This document shows, piece after piece, positions 15,431 to 24,159 of a stretch of DNA of 64,000 bases (positions within the stretch are counted from its first letter, which is position 1; every line of letters begins with the position of its first letter). A model generated the notes under the pieces. The model saw nothing but the letters and a program-made list of their open reading frames with translations. It searched no databases and was not told the origin of the DNA. Both the position numbers and the translations under genes were made by a program. The stretch comes from CBDBFH01 sp965204775 (GTDB lineage: Bacteria; Pseudomonadota; Alphaproteobacteria; JAPOUT01; G958296285): contig CBDBFH010000023.1 in NCBI GenBank assembly GCA_965204775.1, positions 1 through 64,000 on the forward strand, read 5' to 3'.

Positions 15431-17069
15431 GGATCACTGCGGCCTCGACGGCGATCTGCCGGGCATGATCCTCCAGTCCGGCGAGGACCAGAGCATGGGT
15501 TGCGGCATAGAAGAGGGCGGGGTCCGGAGCGGCGCGCCGATTGGCCCGGTCGAGCAGGGCGAGGACATGCAAGACGGCCTCGCCCCGCCATCCGGCGCGG
15601 GCGGCGGCGATCATGGTCTGGGCTGATTGGGGGAGTTCCGGCGGGGCGAGGCCGGGAACGGCAAAGGCCCCGGCAAGGAGCGCAGCGAGGAGCGGCGAGT
15701 CCGGCGGCGGGGCGGTGTTTTGGGTTTCTTGATTTTCCTGGTTCCGGCGCGCGGCGGCGGCGCGGAAGAGGAGCGTCACGGCGCGGATCATGATGTCGGT
15801 TTCGGGGGTTTGATCTTCGGGGGTTTGATCTGTCCGGGCGGACGGGGCCAGCGCCGTCCAGCGGCGCAAGGCGTTGCGGTCCTGGGCGAGGAGGAAGGCA
15901 GCCAGCGCATCGGGCAGGAGGCCGCGCAAGGCCGGATCGGGGTCAAGCGCGCGCAAGGCGGGGGTATAGGCTTCAAGCAAAGCGAGGTAGAGGGCGGGGT
16001 TGCGGGCGGCGGCGAGTTGCTCTTGCAGGGCGGCGGGCAGGAGTGGGTCTTGCCCGGCGGCAGCGGGCGGGGGCGGGTCTTGCCCGGCGGTGGCGGGCGC
16101 GGGCGGGTCTTGCCTGGCGGCGGCGGGCGGGGGCGCGACGGCGCGCAGACGCAAGCGGCGGGCGGCGGCCAGCGCCAGCGGCGAGGCGGGCGCGGCCATC
16201 GACAGCAGGAGGGGAAGCAGCGCAGGGGGCGCGGCGAAGGCGGCGGTTTCGGGCGGGGTGCGCCGGGCCTGGCGGTAGAGGGCGAGTTCGACGCCGGTGA
16301 GGCGGCGGGGCGGCGCGCCGGGGTCTTCCTGCTGTCCGAGGGCGGCGGCGAGGAGGGGGAAGAAGGCGGGGTCGCCGCCGCCTTCGCGCAGGAGATCGGC
16401 GGTGAACAAAGCGGCTTCGGCGCGACCTTCGAGGGCGGCGCACAGGGCGGCGAGATGAAGGGGGAAGGTCTCGCCCCGGCGCGCTTCCAGTTGGCGTGGG
16501 CGGAGGCGGGCGAAGGCGCAGGCGCGGCGCGGGCGGCCTTCGGCCAGAGCGAGGCGAATGCGCAGGGGGTCGAGTTCGGGATCGGCGAGCAGCGCGGGCC
16601 AGATTTCGGCCAGACGGTTGAGGGAGTCGAGGTCGCCCAGATCATAGAGGCGGGCCAGGCGCAGGCGGTTGAAGCGGCGGCGGGTTTCGGGATCGAAAGC
16701 GAGCGGGGCGGCGGTGAGCAGGAGGCGGCGGGCGAGGGCGATTTGGGCGGGCCGGTCGGCATGGAGCGTCCAGTTCTGCATGAGGGCGAGGAGGCGGGCG
16801 GGGTCGGCGCTCTGCCAGATATCTTCGCCCAGCCCCTGGGCGGCGGGGAGCAGGCCGAGGCGTTCGGGTTGGGCGGGCGGGCTTTGGAATCCGAAGACCG
16901 GGGGCCGGACCGGCGGCGGGGGCAGGGGCTTGGGGGCGGGGCGGGCGAGGCCGGGGGGCCGCACATCGAGCGGTTCGGCGCGGGCGGCGAAGGGAGAGAG
17001 GGCGGCGGCGATGATCAGAAGAAGCGCGCCGGCTGGCGGGAGGAGGTTTCTAGCGGGGGAATTGTTCAT
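15420..17069 (-). CDS. exported helical-repeat protein of unknown function
   Basis: 549 aa. Signal peptide of about 32 residues (LLLIIAAALSPFAARAEP), a Pro-rich linker, then a long Ala/Leu-rich all-helical region resembling TPR-like solenoids, split by a Pro/Gln linker with three 10-residue AGQDPPPPAA-type repeats (DNA repeat 16045-16134). No enzymatic motif is seen. It is sandwiched between a 45-aa membrane protein (20-bp overlap) and xerD (11-bp overlap), so the three genes are translationally coupled. The location suggests an envelope role, but that is only inference. Confidence 0.7.
   Translation of the reverse strand: MNNSPARNLLPPAGALLLIIAAALSPFAARAEPLDVRPPGLARPAPKPLPPPPVRPPVFGFQSPPAQPERLGLLPAAQGLGEDIWQSADPARLLALMQNWTLHADRPAQIALARRLLLTAAPLAFDPETRRRFNRLRLARLYDLGDLDSLNRLAEIWPALLADPELDPLRIRLALAEGRPRRACAFARLRPRQLEARRGETFPLHLAALCAALEGRAEAALFTADLLREGGGDPAFFPLLAAALGQQEDPGAPPRRLTGVELALYRQARRTPPETAAFAAPPALLPLLLSMAAPASPLALAAARRLRLRAVAPPPAAARQDPPAPATAGQDPPPPAAAGQDPLLPAALQEQLAAARNPALYLALLEAYTPALRALDPDPALRGLLPDALAAFLLAQDRNALRRWTALAPSARTDQTPEDQTPETDIMIRAVTLLFRAAAARRNQENQETQNTAPPPDSPLLAALLAGAFAVPGLAPPELPQSAQTMIAAARAGWRGEAVLHVLALLDRANRRAAPDPALFYAATHALVLAGLEDHARQIAVEAAVIHAR
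16045..16134. repeat. three tandem 30-bp units in a coding sequence
   Basis: Units 16045-16074, 16075-16104 and 16105-16134 each begin GGGTCTTGCC and differ at a few bases. They are in frame and encode a 10-residue Gln-Asp-Pro-rich linker in the exported protein at 15420-17069, so copy number can change without breaking the frame. Confidence 0.85.
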
Positions 17070-17187
17070 CGGAGAGGGTTTTTTCCACCTGGCGCAAGGG
17101 TGGCTGTGCGCGCTGAAGGAGGAAAGTGGCGGTTCCGGCGGCGGCGATCGCGAGCAGGAAGAGAGAGATGACGACGCGAAACATCAT
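17050..17187 (-). CDS. 45-aa single-pass membrane protein upstream of the exported helical protein
   Basis: MMFRVVISLFLLAIAAAG forms one hydrophobic helix, then LLQRAQPPLRQVEKTLSDEQ ends in FPR. A short protein with this helix plus VEK...D..FPR tail recurs beside aroK in alphaproteobacteria as far as I recall (established only by recollection). Its 3' end overlaps the ATG of the 549-aa exported protein by 20 bp. It diverges from aroK across a 130-bp AT-richer spacer. Confidence 0.7.
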   Translation of the reverse strand: MMFRVVISLFLLAIAAAGTATFLLQRAQPPLRQVEKTLSDEQFPR

Positions 17188-17317
17188 GAGGGGAGCATGG
17201 CGGGGCGCGGGTGGGGGGGGCGGGAGGCCGAGGAGAGGATATATGTTTTTACATGTTTGGGGATGATTTTGTTTATTGTGTTCAGGTTGATTGGGTTTGT
17301 TGTGGTTTTGGGCGGAG

Positions 17318-17830
17318 ATGCGGCGGGGTTTGCGGATTGTCTTGATCGGGATGATGGGCGCGGGCAAGAGCGCGACGGGCCGGATTTTGGGCGAGCTGCT
17401 GGATATTCCCTTTTCTGATTCGGATGAGGTGATTGCCGGGGAGGCAGGGATGCCGGTTGCGCGGATTTTTGACGCGGAGGGGGAGGCGGGTTTTCGGCGG
17501 CGGGAGAAGGAGGTGATGGCCCGTCTTTTGGCCTGCGAGCGGCTGGTTTTGGCGGCGGGGGGGGGATCGATTCTTGATTCCGGGACGCGGGGCCTGATTG
17601 CGCGCCGCGCGGCTTCGGTCTGGCTGAAGGCGCGGGCCGGGACGCTGGCCGGGCGTTTGGGGGCGGGAGCGGGGCGGCCGCTTTTGCGGGGGCGCGATCT
17701 TTGCGCGCAGCTGCGCGGCCTGCTGGCGGCGCGCGAATCTTTTTACGCGCGCGCCGATATGACTCTGGAAACCGATTCGCTTTCGCCCCGGGCGGCGGCG
17801 GAGGCGATCTGCGCGTGGCTTGCCCGATGA
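17318..17830 (+). CDS. aroK: shikimate kinase
   Basis: 170 aa from ATG 17318, preceded by GGGCGGAG; nine upstream in-frame codons are not family-like. P-loop GMMGAGKSATGR, shikimate-binding DSDEVI and the R of GFRRREKEV, the GGG motif AAGGGSIL and the lid GRPLLRG are present. Phosphorylates shikimate in aromatic amino acid synthesis. Stop overlaps the aroB start as ATGA. The AT-rich leader 17230-17317 probably holds the promoter. Confidence 0.93.
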   Translation: MRRGLRIVLIGMMGAGKSATGRILGELLDIPFSDSDEVIAGEAGMPVARIFDAEGEAGFRRREKEVMARLLACERLVLAAGGGSILDSGTRGLIARRAASVWLKARAGTLAGRLGAGAGRPLLRGRDLCAQLRGLLAARESFYARADMTLETDSLSPRAAAEAICAWLAR

Positions 17831-18963
17831 CCGAGCGCAGATTCGCCCGCCGGGACGCATATGAGATTGAGGTTGCGGCGGGGCCTTTGTCCTATCGGGT
17901 TTTGGTGGGGCGTGATCTGTTGGCGCGGGCGGGGGAGTTGTTGCGCCCGCATCTTTCGGGCGGACGGGCGGCGATTGTGACCGACCGGGTTTTGGCGGCG
18001 CGCTATGGGGAGCAGGTGAGGGGCGCGCTGGGGGCGGCGGGGATTGAGGCGGAGCTGTTTCTGGTCCCGGAGGGCGAGGCGGCCAAGCGTTTTGGCGAGC
18101 TGGAGAAGTTGTGCCGGGCGCTGCTGGCGGCGCGCCTTGAGCGGCATGATCTGGTCTGTGGGCTGGGCGGGGGCAGCATTGGCGATCTGGCGGGTCTGGC
18201 GGCGAGTCTGGTCCGGCGGGGCGTGCATCTGGCGCACCTGCCGACCAGTTTGCTGGCGCAGGTTGATTCCGCGATTGGGGGCAAGACGGCGATTGACACC
18301 GAACAGGGGAAGAATCTGATTGGGAGTTTTTATCATCCCCGCCTTGTGATCAGCGATATTGGGGTTTTGGAGAGTTTGCCGGCGCGGGCCATGCGCGGCG
18401 GCTATGCCGAGATTGTCAAATATGCGCTGATCGGGGACCGGGCGTTTTACGACTGGCTGGACGAGCATCTGGAGGCGATTTTATCGCGCGAGCCGGGGGC
18501 GCTGGCGGCGGCGATTGCCGAGAGCGTGCGGGCCAAGGCGCGGATTGTGGGGGAAGATCCGCAAGAATCGGGGCGGCGGGCGCTTCTCAATCTGGGTCAC
18601 ACTTTTGGCCATGCGCTGGAGACGGCGGCGGGCCACGGCGCGCAGCTGCCGCATGGCGAGGCGGTGGCGGTCGGGCTGGTTCTGGCCTTTGATTTTTCGG
18701 TTCGCCTGGGCCTGTGCCGGGCGGAGGAGGCGGAGGCGGTGCGCGGTCATCTGCGCCGGGCGGGTCTGCCGGTTTCGGCGGCGGGCTTGCCGGTCCGGCC
18801 TGAGCCGGATCATCTGATTGAGATTATGGGGCAGGACAAGAAAGTCTCGCGCGGGCGGCTTGGTTTCATTTTGGCGCGGGGGATCGGGCGGGCGGAGATT
18901 GTTCGCGATCCGCCGCGCGAGGAGTTGCGCGCGCTGCTGGCGGGGAGTCTGGGCCGGGCATGA
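17827..18963 (+). CDS. aroB: 3-dehydroquinate synthase
   Basis: 378 aa starting at ATG 17827, inside the aroK stop. Rossmann-like NAD domain with GLGGGSIGDLAG, metal and substrate motifs QVDSAIGGKTAID and KNLIGSFYHP, and the metal-binding His residues in LNLGHTFGHALE and PHGEAVAVG. Converts DAHP to 3-dehydroquinate. Coupled on both sides: aroK before and corC after, each by a 4-bp overlap. Confidence 0.94.
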   Translation: MTERRFARRDAYEIEVAAGPLSYRVLVGRDLLARAGELLRPHLSGGRAAIVTDRVLAARYGEQVRGALGAAGIEAELFLVPEGEAAKRFGELEKLCRALLAARLERHDLVCGLGGGSIGDLAGLAASLVRRGVHLAHLPTSLLAQVDSAIGGKTAIDTEQGKNLIGSFYHPRLVISDIGVLESLPARAMRGGYAEIVKYALIGDRAFYDWLDEHLEAILSREPGALAAAIAESVRAKARIVGEDPQESGRRALLNLGHTFGHALETAAGHGAQLPHGEAVAVGLVLAFDFSVRLGLCRAEEAEAVRGHLRRAGLPVSAAGLPVRPEPDHLIEIMGQDKKVSRGRLGFILARGIGRAEIVRDPPREELRALLAGSLGRA

Positions 18964-20252
18964 GCGCCGAGGCGTTGATCTGGATTGTGGTGATCGGCTT
19001 TTTGCTGGTCTTTTCGGCCTTTTTCTCGGCCTCGGAGACGGCGATCACGGCTGCGATGCGCTCGCGGGTGCACCGCAAGGCGCAGGCCGGGTCGCGGCGG
19101 GCGCAGATCGCCGCCTTTTTGATAGAGAACCGCCCGCGGGTGATCGGGGCGATTTTGCTGGGCAACAATCTGGTGAATATTCTGGCCTCGGCGCTGGCGA
19201 CGAGTCTGTTTTTGAACGCCTTTGGCGAGGCCGGGATTTTCTACGCGACGCTGGCGATGACGGCGCTGATTGTGATTTTGGCCGAGCTGTTGCCGAAGAC
19301 CTGGGCGATTGTGCGCGCCGAGCGGGCGGCGATCGGGATTGCGCCGGTTTTGCGCGCGGTTCTGGCGGTTTTGGGTCCGGCGGCGGCGGCGGCGCAGGCG
19401 ATTTCGGGCGCGCTGCTGGCGCCGTTTGAGCGGCGCGGGCGCGGGCCGGGCCGGGCGGCGGCGGCGCGCGAGGAGTTGCGCGGCGCGATTGCCCTGCACC
19501 ATCACGAGGGGGCGGTGATCAAGGGCGACCGGGACATGCTGGGCGGCATTCTGGATCTGGACGAGATCGCGGTGAGCGAGGTGATGATTCCCCGCACGGA
19601 CATGGCCGTGGCCGACGCCGATTTGCCGGCGCTGGCTTTGGCCGGGAAGATTTTGGACTGCGGCCATTCGCGGGTTCCGCTCTGGCGGGGCCAGACGGAG
19701 AATGTGATTGGTTTTTTGCACGTAAAAGATCTGCTGCGCGCGATTGTCCGGGCGCAGGGGCGGATTGCGGCGCTGGACGTCCCGGCGCTGGCGCGCGCGC
19801 CGTGGTTTGTGGTTGAGAGCGTTTCGCTGCGCCGGCAGTTGAGCGCTTTTCTGGAGCGCAAGAGTCATTGCGCCTTTGTGGTCGACGAATATGGCGGTCT
19901 GTTGGGGATGGTCACGCTGGAGGACATTCTGGAGGAGATTGTCGGCGAGATCAGCGATGAAGACGACCGGACGCCGCCTGCGCTGCGCGAGGAGGCGGGC
20001 TGGGTGTTTGCGCAGGGGTCGATGACGATTCGCGATCTCAACCGGGCTTTAGACTGGCGTCTGCCCGACGACAAGGCGTCGACGATTGCCGGTCTGGTGA
20101 TTGAGGAGGCAGGGGAGATTCCGCAGACCGGGCGGCGGTTTTCCTTTCACGGGGTGGATTTTGAGATTGTGGGGCGCAAGGGGCGTCGGATCACCGGGAT
20201 CCGGATGCGGCGGGCGGACGGCGGCGCGGCGAGCGGGCTTCCTGGGGGGTGA
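18960..20252 (+). CDS. CNNM/CorC-family membrane protein with CBS pair
   Basis: 430 aa. DUF21/CNNM membrane domain (about 1-180) with SAFFSASETAITAAMRSRV and LLGNNLVNILASALATS, two CBS domains (about 205-330; HVKDLLRAIV, FVVDEYGGLLGMVTLEDILEEIVGE) and a CorC_HlyC C-terminal domain. Probably controls Mg2+/Co2+ transport or resistance. The conserved Asn and Glu membrane residues are present. Overlaps the aroB stop by 4 bp, a common arrangement in alphaproteobacteria. Its 3' end overlaps that of bolA by 62 bp. Confidence 0.88.
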   Translation: MSAEALIWIVVIGFLLVFSAFFSASETAITAAMRSRVHRKAQAGSRRAQIAAFLIENRPRVIGAILLGNNLVNILASALATSLFLNAFGEAGIFYATLAMTALIVILAELLPKTWAIVRAERAAIGIAPVLRAVLAVLGPAAAAAQAISGALLAPFERRGRGPGRAAAAREELRGAIALHHHEGAVIKGDRDMLGGILDLDEIAVSEVMIPRTDMAVADADLPALALAGKILDCGHSRVPLWRGQTENVIGFLHVKDLLRAIVRAQGRIAALDVPALARAPWFVVESVSLRRQLSAFLERKSHCAFVVDEYGGLLGMVTLEDILEEIVGEISDEDDRTPPALREEAGWVFAQGSMTIRDLNRALDWRLPDDKASTIAGLVIEEAGEIPQTGRRFSFHGVDFEIVGRKGRRITGIRMRRADGGAASGLPGG

Positions 20253-20517
20253 GGGCGGTGATGCGCAGGGCATGGAGGCCGTTTTGCCAGAGTTCGGCGG
20301 CGGCGCGGTGGATCATGCGGTGGCGCTGAAGGCGGCTGTGTCCGGCGAAGGCGGCGGCGATGATGCGCAGGCGCAGATGGGTCTCGCCCCCGGCGGGGGC
20401 GGCGGGATGGGTGCGATGGGCCTGGCTTTCATCGCAGATTTCGACGCGATCCGGGCGCAAGGCCTGGAGAGCCTCGCAAAGCGCGCGGGCGCGGGGTCCG
20501 TTGGCTTTTTTCAGCAA
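20191..20517 (-). CDS. bolA: BolA-family protein
   Basis: 108 aa. BolA fold with VEICDESQAHRTHPAAP and FAGHSRLQRHRMIHRAAAELW; the conserved His of the RHR segment is the usual Fe-S ligand with monothiol glutaredoxin. About 20 extra basic C-terminal residues (EARSPRRRPPAASGSR) arise where the gene overlaps the end of the CorC-type gene. It diverges from the J-protein gene across 41 bp; both starts are close, so they likely share a divergent promoter region. Confidence 0.85.
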   Translation of the reverse strand: MLKKANGPRARALCEALQALRPDRVEICDESQAHRTHPAAPAGGETHLRLRIIAAAFAGHSRLQRHRMIHRAAAELWQNGLHALRITALTPQEARSPRRRPPAASGSR

Positions 20518-20558
20518 TGTCTTGCCCTGCCGGGCGGTTGAAGCTGATAATCGCCATC

Positions 20559-21191
20559 ATGAATCCGAATTCGAAATATTTCAATATGATCCGGACCGGG
20601 GTTGTCTGTGCGCCCGGCGTTGAGGCGGTGTGCGCCGCGCCGGAATGTTGTGCTCCGGCGTCTTATCCGGCTCCGGCGCGCGCGCGGGGGCGGATTTGGT
20701 TCTGCCTGAGGCATGTTCAGGCCTACAATGCCTCCTATAATTTTTTTGACGGGATGAGCGCGGGCGAGATTGCGGCCTATCAGAAGTCGGCGGTGACCGG
20801 CCACCGCCCGACCTGGCGGCTGGGCCTGTGCGGGGGGTGGCGCGCATGGGGGCGGGGGGATGTCTTTGAGGACTGGCAGGAGCTGCTCGAGGCGCGGCGG
20901 GTGAAGCGGGCGGCGGAGCGCGGCGCACAGCCGGGGGCGGCGCAGTCGGACGCGGCACAGCCGGGCATGGCCCCGCCGGGCGTAGCCCGCGCCCGGGCGC
21001 TGGCGGCTCTGGGCCTGGACGTGGATGCGGCCTTGCGCGACATCAAGTCCCGGTTTAAGGAGTTGGTCAAACGCTATCACCCTGACCTCAATGGCGGGGG
21101 GGCGGCGCGCAATGCGCGCCTGATCGAAGTTCTCCAGGCTTGGCAGACGCTGAAGGCCGGGGCCGGTGGGCAGGCGGAAAACAGGCCCTAG
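20559..21191 (+). CDS. J-domain protein next to cobS
   Basis: 210 aa from ATG 20559. The J domain is at the C-terminus (about 140-205): ALGLDVDAALRDIKSRFKEL, VKRYHPDLNGGG, with the HPD tripeptide intact. The N-terminal part has CAAPECCAPASYPAP and FCLRHVQAYN, a Cys/His pattern suggesting a metal site. This architecture upstream of cobS is common in alphaproteobacteria. Likely a DnaK co-chaperone; a link to CobST assembly is inference from position only. Confidence 0.82.
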   Translation: MNPNSKYFNMIRTGVVCAPGVEAVCAAPECCAPASYPAPARARGRIWFCLRHVQAYNASYNFFDGMSAGEIAAYQKSAVTGHRPTWRLGLCGGWRAWGRGDVFEDWQELLEARRVKRAAERGAQPGAAQSDAAQPGMAPPGVARARALAALGLDVDAALRDIKSRFKELVKRYHPDLNGGGAARNARLIEVLQAWQTLKAGAGGQAENRP

Positions 21192-21219
21192 ACGTGGCGG
21201 GAGACAAGGCGGGCAGACG

Positions 21220-22260
21220 ATGAAATCTGTGGGAAACGGACATCTGGACGTCACCCCGGAGATGACGCCGGACCGGATGGCCGAGGCCGGGGAGGTGTTC
21301 GGCCTGAACATTGCGATGCGGGTTCCGGCGTTTTCGGCGTCCTGCGAGCATGTGCCGGAGATCGACCACGACTATTGCTTCGACCGCAACACGGTTTTGG
21401 CGATTCTGGCGGGCTTTGCGCATAACCGGCGGGTTTTGATTCAGGGTTATCACGGGACGGGCAAATCGACTCATATTGAGCAGGTGGCCGCTCGGCTCAA
21501 CTGGCCGTGTGTGCGGGTCAATCTGGACAGTCATATCAGCCGGCTGGACCTGATCGGCAAGGATGCGATTGTGCTGCGCGACGGGCGTCAGGTGACGGAG
21601 TTCCGGGAGGGGATTTTGCCCTGGGCGATTCAGCGCCCCTGCGCGCTGGTCTTTGACGAGTATGACGCCGGGCGGCCCGATGTGATGTTTGTGATTCAGC
21701 GGGTTTTGGAGGTTTCGGGCAAGATGACTTTGCTGGATCAAAACCGGGTGATTTCGCCGCATTCGGGCTTCCGGCTGTTTGCGACGGCGAACACGATCGG
21801 TCTGGGCGATGCGAGCGGGCTCTATCACGGGGTTCAGCAGATCAATCAGGGTCAGATGGACCGCTGGAACATTGTCACCACGTTGAACTATCTGCCGCAT
21901 GAGGCGGAGATGGAGATCATTGCCGCCAAGGCGAAGGGGTATCGGGACAAGGCGGGGCGCAAGACGGTTTCGGCGATGATTCGGGTTGCGGAGCTGACGC
22001 GCAGCGCGTTTATGAACGGGGACATTTCGACCGTGATGAGTCCGCGCACGGTTTTGACGTGGGCGGAGAATGCGGGGATTTTCGGCCATGTCGGCTTTGC
22101 GTTTCGTCTGACGTTTTTGAACAAATGCGACGAGACGGAGCGCGGGACGGTTGCGGAGTTTTACCAGCGCTGTTTTGACGAGGAGCTGCCCGAAGATGCG
22201 GGTGCGCTCAGGCTGGCGTCCGGGGCGAAGGCGGGGCGCCCGGTTCGGGCGAGCGCGTGA
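21220..22260 (+). CDS. cobS: aerobic cobaltochelatase subunit CobS
   Basis: 346 aa from ATG 21220. AAA+ ATPase with Walker A GYHGTGKST, Walker B ALVFDEYDAG and sensor region LFATANTIGLGD. Works with CobT and CobN to insert cobalt into hydrogenobyrinic acid a,c-diamide in aerobic vitamin B12 synthesis. The N-terminus IDHDYCFDRNTVLAILAGF is typical. cobT follows after 12 bp. CobN is not in the window. Confidence 0.93.
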   Translation: MKSVGNGHLDVTPEMTPDRMAEAGEVFGLNIAMRVPAFSASCEHVPEIDHDYCFDRNTVLAILAGFAHNRRVLIQGYHGTGKSTHIEQVAARLNWPCVRVNLDSHISRLDLIGKDAIVLRDGRQVTEFREGILPWAIQRPCALVFDEYDAGRPDVMFVIQRVLEVSGKMTLLDQNRVISPHSGFRLFATANTIGLGDASGLYHGVQQINQGQMDRWNIVTTLNYLPHEAEMEIIAAKAKGYRDKAGRKTVSAMIRVAELTRSAFMNGDISTVMSPRTVLTWAENAGIFGHVGFAFRLTFLNKCDETERGTVAEFYQRCFDEELPEDAGALRLASGAKAGRPVRASA

Positions 22261-22272
22261 CGCGCGGCGCGG

Positions 22273-24159
22273 ATGGCCGCCTCCGGGGAAGCGGACGCGT
22301 TTGAAAGCGCGCTGGCCTGCGCCTTGCGGGCGGTGGCGCATGATTCGGATGTGGAGGTTTGCTTTGGTCACGGCGCGGCGCGTCTGGAGGGGCGGGTTGC
22401 GCATGTGCCGCGGGCGGGGCGGGCGGGCAGCCGGCGGGGGATTTCGGAGCAGCGCGGGGCGGCGGATGCGCTGGCGCTGCGCCTGGCCCATCACGATGCG
22501 GGGCTGGACCGCCGTCTGACGCCGCCGGGGGCGCGGGCGCGGGCGCTTTACGAGGCGGGCGAACAGGCGCGGGTTGAGGCTCTGGGGGCGCGGGTCATGC
22601 CCGGGGCGGCGCGCAATCTTTCGGCGGCGTTGGAGAAGCGGTGCGCGGGCCTTGCGCAGGCCGAGGCTGCGCCGCCGGGCGCGGGGGCGCAGCCGCCTCC
22701 GGCGGAGATATTCGGCCTTCTGGTGCGCGCGCATTTGCGCGCCGGGCGATTGCCGGCGGCGGCGCGCGATCTTCTGGCGCCGTGGAAGGAGCGGATTGAG
22801 GCGCGGGCGGGACCGGCGTTGGCGGGGCTGGCGGCGGCGGCGGGGGATCAGGCGGCGTTTGCCGATGCTTTGCGGGAGGTGATGGCGGCGCTGGGCCTGC
22901 GCGAGGAGCTGGGCGATCCGCCGCAGGAGGGCGAGCAGGATGCCAATGAGGACAGCGCGGCGGGCGAGGATCAGGGGGGCGATGACGGCGCGGGCGCGGA
23001 GCAGGCCGCCGCCGAGGATGCGCAAGCCGCGCCGCCGGGCAGCCACTCCGAGAGCGAGGAGGGGGCGGCGCAGGCGCCCGATGATTTTGCGGAGGGCGGC
23101 GAGGACAGCGAGGCGGCGGCGCAAGAGGCCGGGGCGCGTCCGGTTGCGGGGCGGGGCGGGGCCCGGCGGCCTTATGCGGCCTTCACCAGCGAGTTTGATG
23201 AGATTGTCGCAGCCGAGGAGTTATGCGGCGGCGAAGAATTGGCGCGGCTGCGCCATTATCTGGATCAGCAATTGGTTCTGTTGCACGGGCTGGTCGCGCG
23301 TCTGGCCAACCGCCTGCAGCGCTGCCTGATGGCGCAGCAGGTTCGCTCGTGGGATTTTGATCTGGAGGAGGGCGTTTTGGACCCGGCGCGGCTTTCGCGG
23401 GTGATCTGCGATCCGGTTTCGCCGCTCTCCTACCGGATTGAGCGCGAGACCGAGTTTCGCGACACCGTGGTGACGCTTTTGCTGGACAATTCGGGCTCAA
23501 TGCGCGGACGTCCGATCACGGTGGCGGCGTTGTGCGCGGACATTTTGACGCGGACGCTGGAGCGCTGCGGGGTCCGGGTGGAGATTTTGGGCTTCACGAC
23601 GCGGGCCTGGAAGGGAGGCCGGTCGCGGGAGAAATGGATAGAGGCGGGCCAGCCGCCGCATCCGGGGCGGCTGAATGATTTGCGCCACATCATCTACAAG
23701 AGCGCGGACAGCCCGTGGAGGCGGTCATGGAGCAATCTGGGGCTGATGATGCGCGAGGGCCTGTTGAAGGAGAATATTGACGGGGAGGCGCTGCTGTGGG
23801 CCCATCAGCGTCTGCTGGCGCGGGCCGAGGAGCGGCGGATTTTGATGGTGATTTCGGACGGCGCGCCGGTGGACGACGCGACCTTGACGGCCAATGCGGC
23901 GAATTATCTGGAGCGTCATCTGCGCGAGGTGATCGGGGAGATTGAGTCGGCTTCGCCGGTTGAGTTGCTGGCGATCGGGATCGGCCATGACGTGACGCGC
24001 TATTACCGGCGGGCGGTGACGATCATTGACGCGGACCAGTTAGGGGATGCGATGATTGGGGAGCTGGTGGATTTGTTTGAGTCGTCGCGGACCGGGTTTT
24101 CACCACGGCGAGGAGGGCGCGATAGGGGACGAGCAAGGCGGGGGCGAGCAAGAGTTTGA
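22273..24159 (+). CDS. cobT: aerobic cobaltochelatase subunit CobT
   Basis: 628 aa. N-terminal helical part, an acidic Glu/Ala-rich linker (about 215-300), and a C-terminal von Willebrand A domain with MIDAS motif LLDNSGSMRG and the late Asp of SDGAPVDDATL. Partners CobS as MoxR/VWA pair to drive CobN. Normal homologues end near GELVDLFE; here another 26 Arg/Gly-rich residues follow and overlap the convergent transporter gene by 137 bp, suggesting the native stop was lost. Confidence 0.92.
   Translation: MAASGEADAFESALACALRAVAHDSDVEVCFGHGAARLEGRVAHVPRAGRAGSRRGISEQRGAADALALRLAHHDAGLDRRLTPPGARARALYEAGEQARVEALGARVMPGAARNLSAALEKRCAGLAQAEAAPPGAGAQPPPAEIFGLLVRAHLRAGRLPAAARDLLAPWKERIEARAGPALAGLAAAAGDQAAFADALREVMAALGLREELGDPPQEGEQDANEDSAAGEDQGGDDGAGAEQAAAEDAQAAPPGSHSESEEGAAQAPDDFAEGGEDSEAAAQEAGARPVAGRGGARRPYAAFTSEFDEIVAAEELCGGEELARLRHYLDQQLVLLHGLVARLANRLQRCLMAQQVRSWDFDLEEGVLDPARLSRVICDPVSPLSYRIERETEFRDTVVTLLLDNSGSMRGRPITVAALCADILTRTLERCGVRVEILGFTTRAWKGGRSREKWIEAGQPPHPGRLNDLRHIIYKSADSPWRRSWSNLGLMMREGLLKENIDGEALLWAHQRLLARAEERRILMVISDGAPVDDATLTANAANYLERHLREVIGEIESASPVELLAIGIGHDVTRYYRRAVTIIDADQLGDAMIGELVDLFESSRTGFSPRRGGRDRGRARRGRARV

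Noticed and set aside
15627..17171. 514-codon plus-strand frame
   Set aside because: Antisense to the exported helical protein; Gly-rich and without ribosome site or motif.
17230..17317. T-rich leader before aroK as a riboswitch or attenuator
   Set aside because: It is AT-richer than its surroundings but shows no stable paired elements or leader peptide; a promoter and 5' UTR are sufficient explanation.
21088..23124. 678-codon minus-strand frame over cobS/cobT
   Set aside because: Arg/Pro-rich mirror of cobS and cobT, which have Walker and flanking motifs in their own frames.
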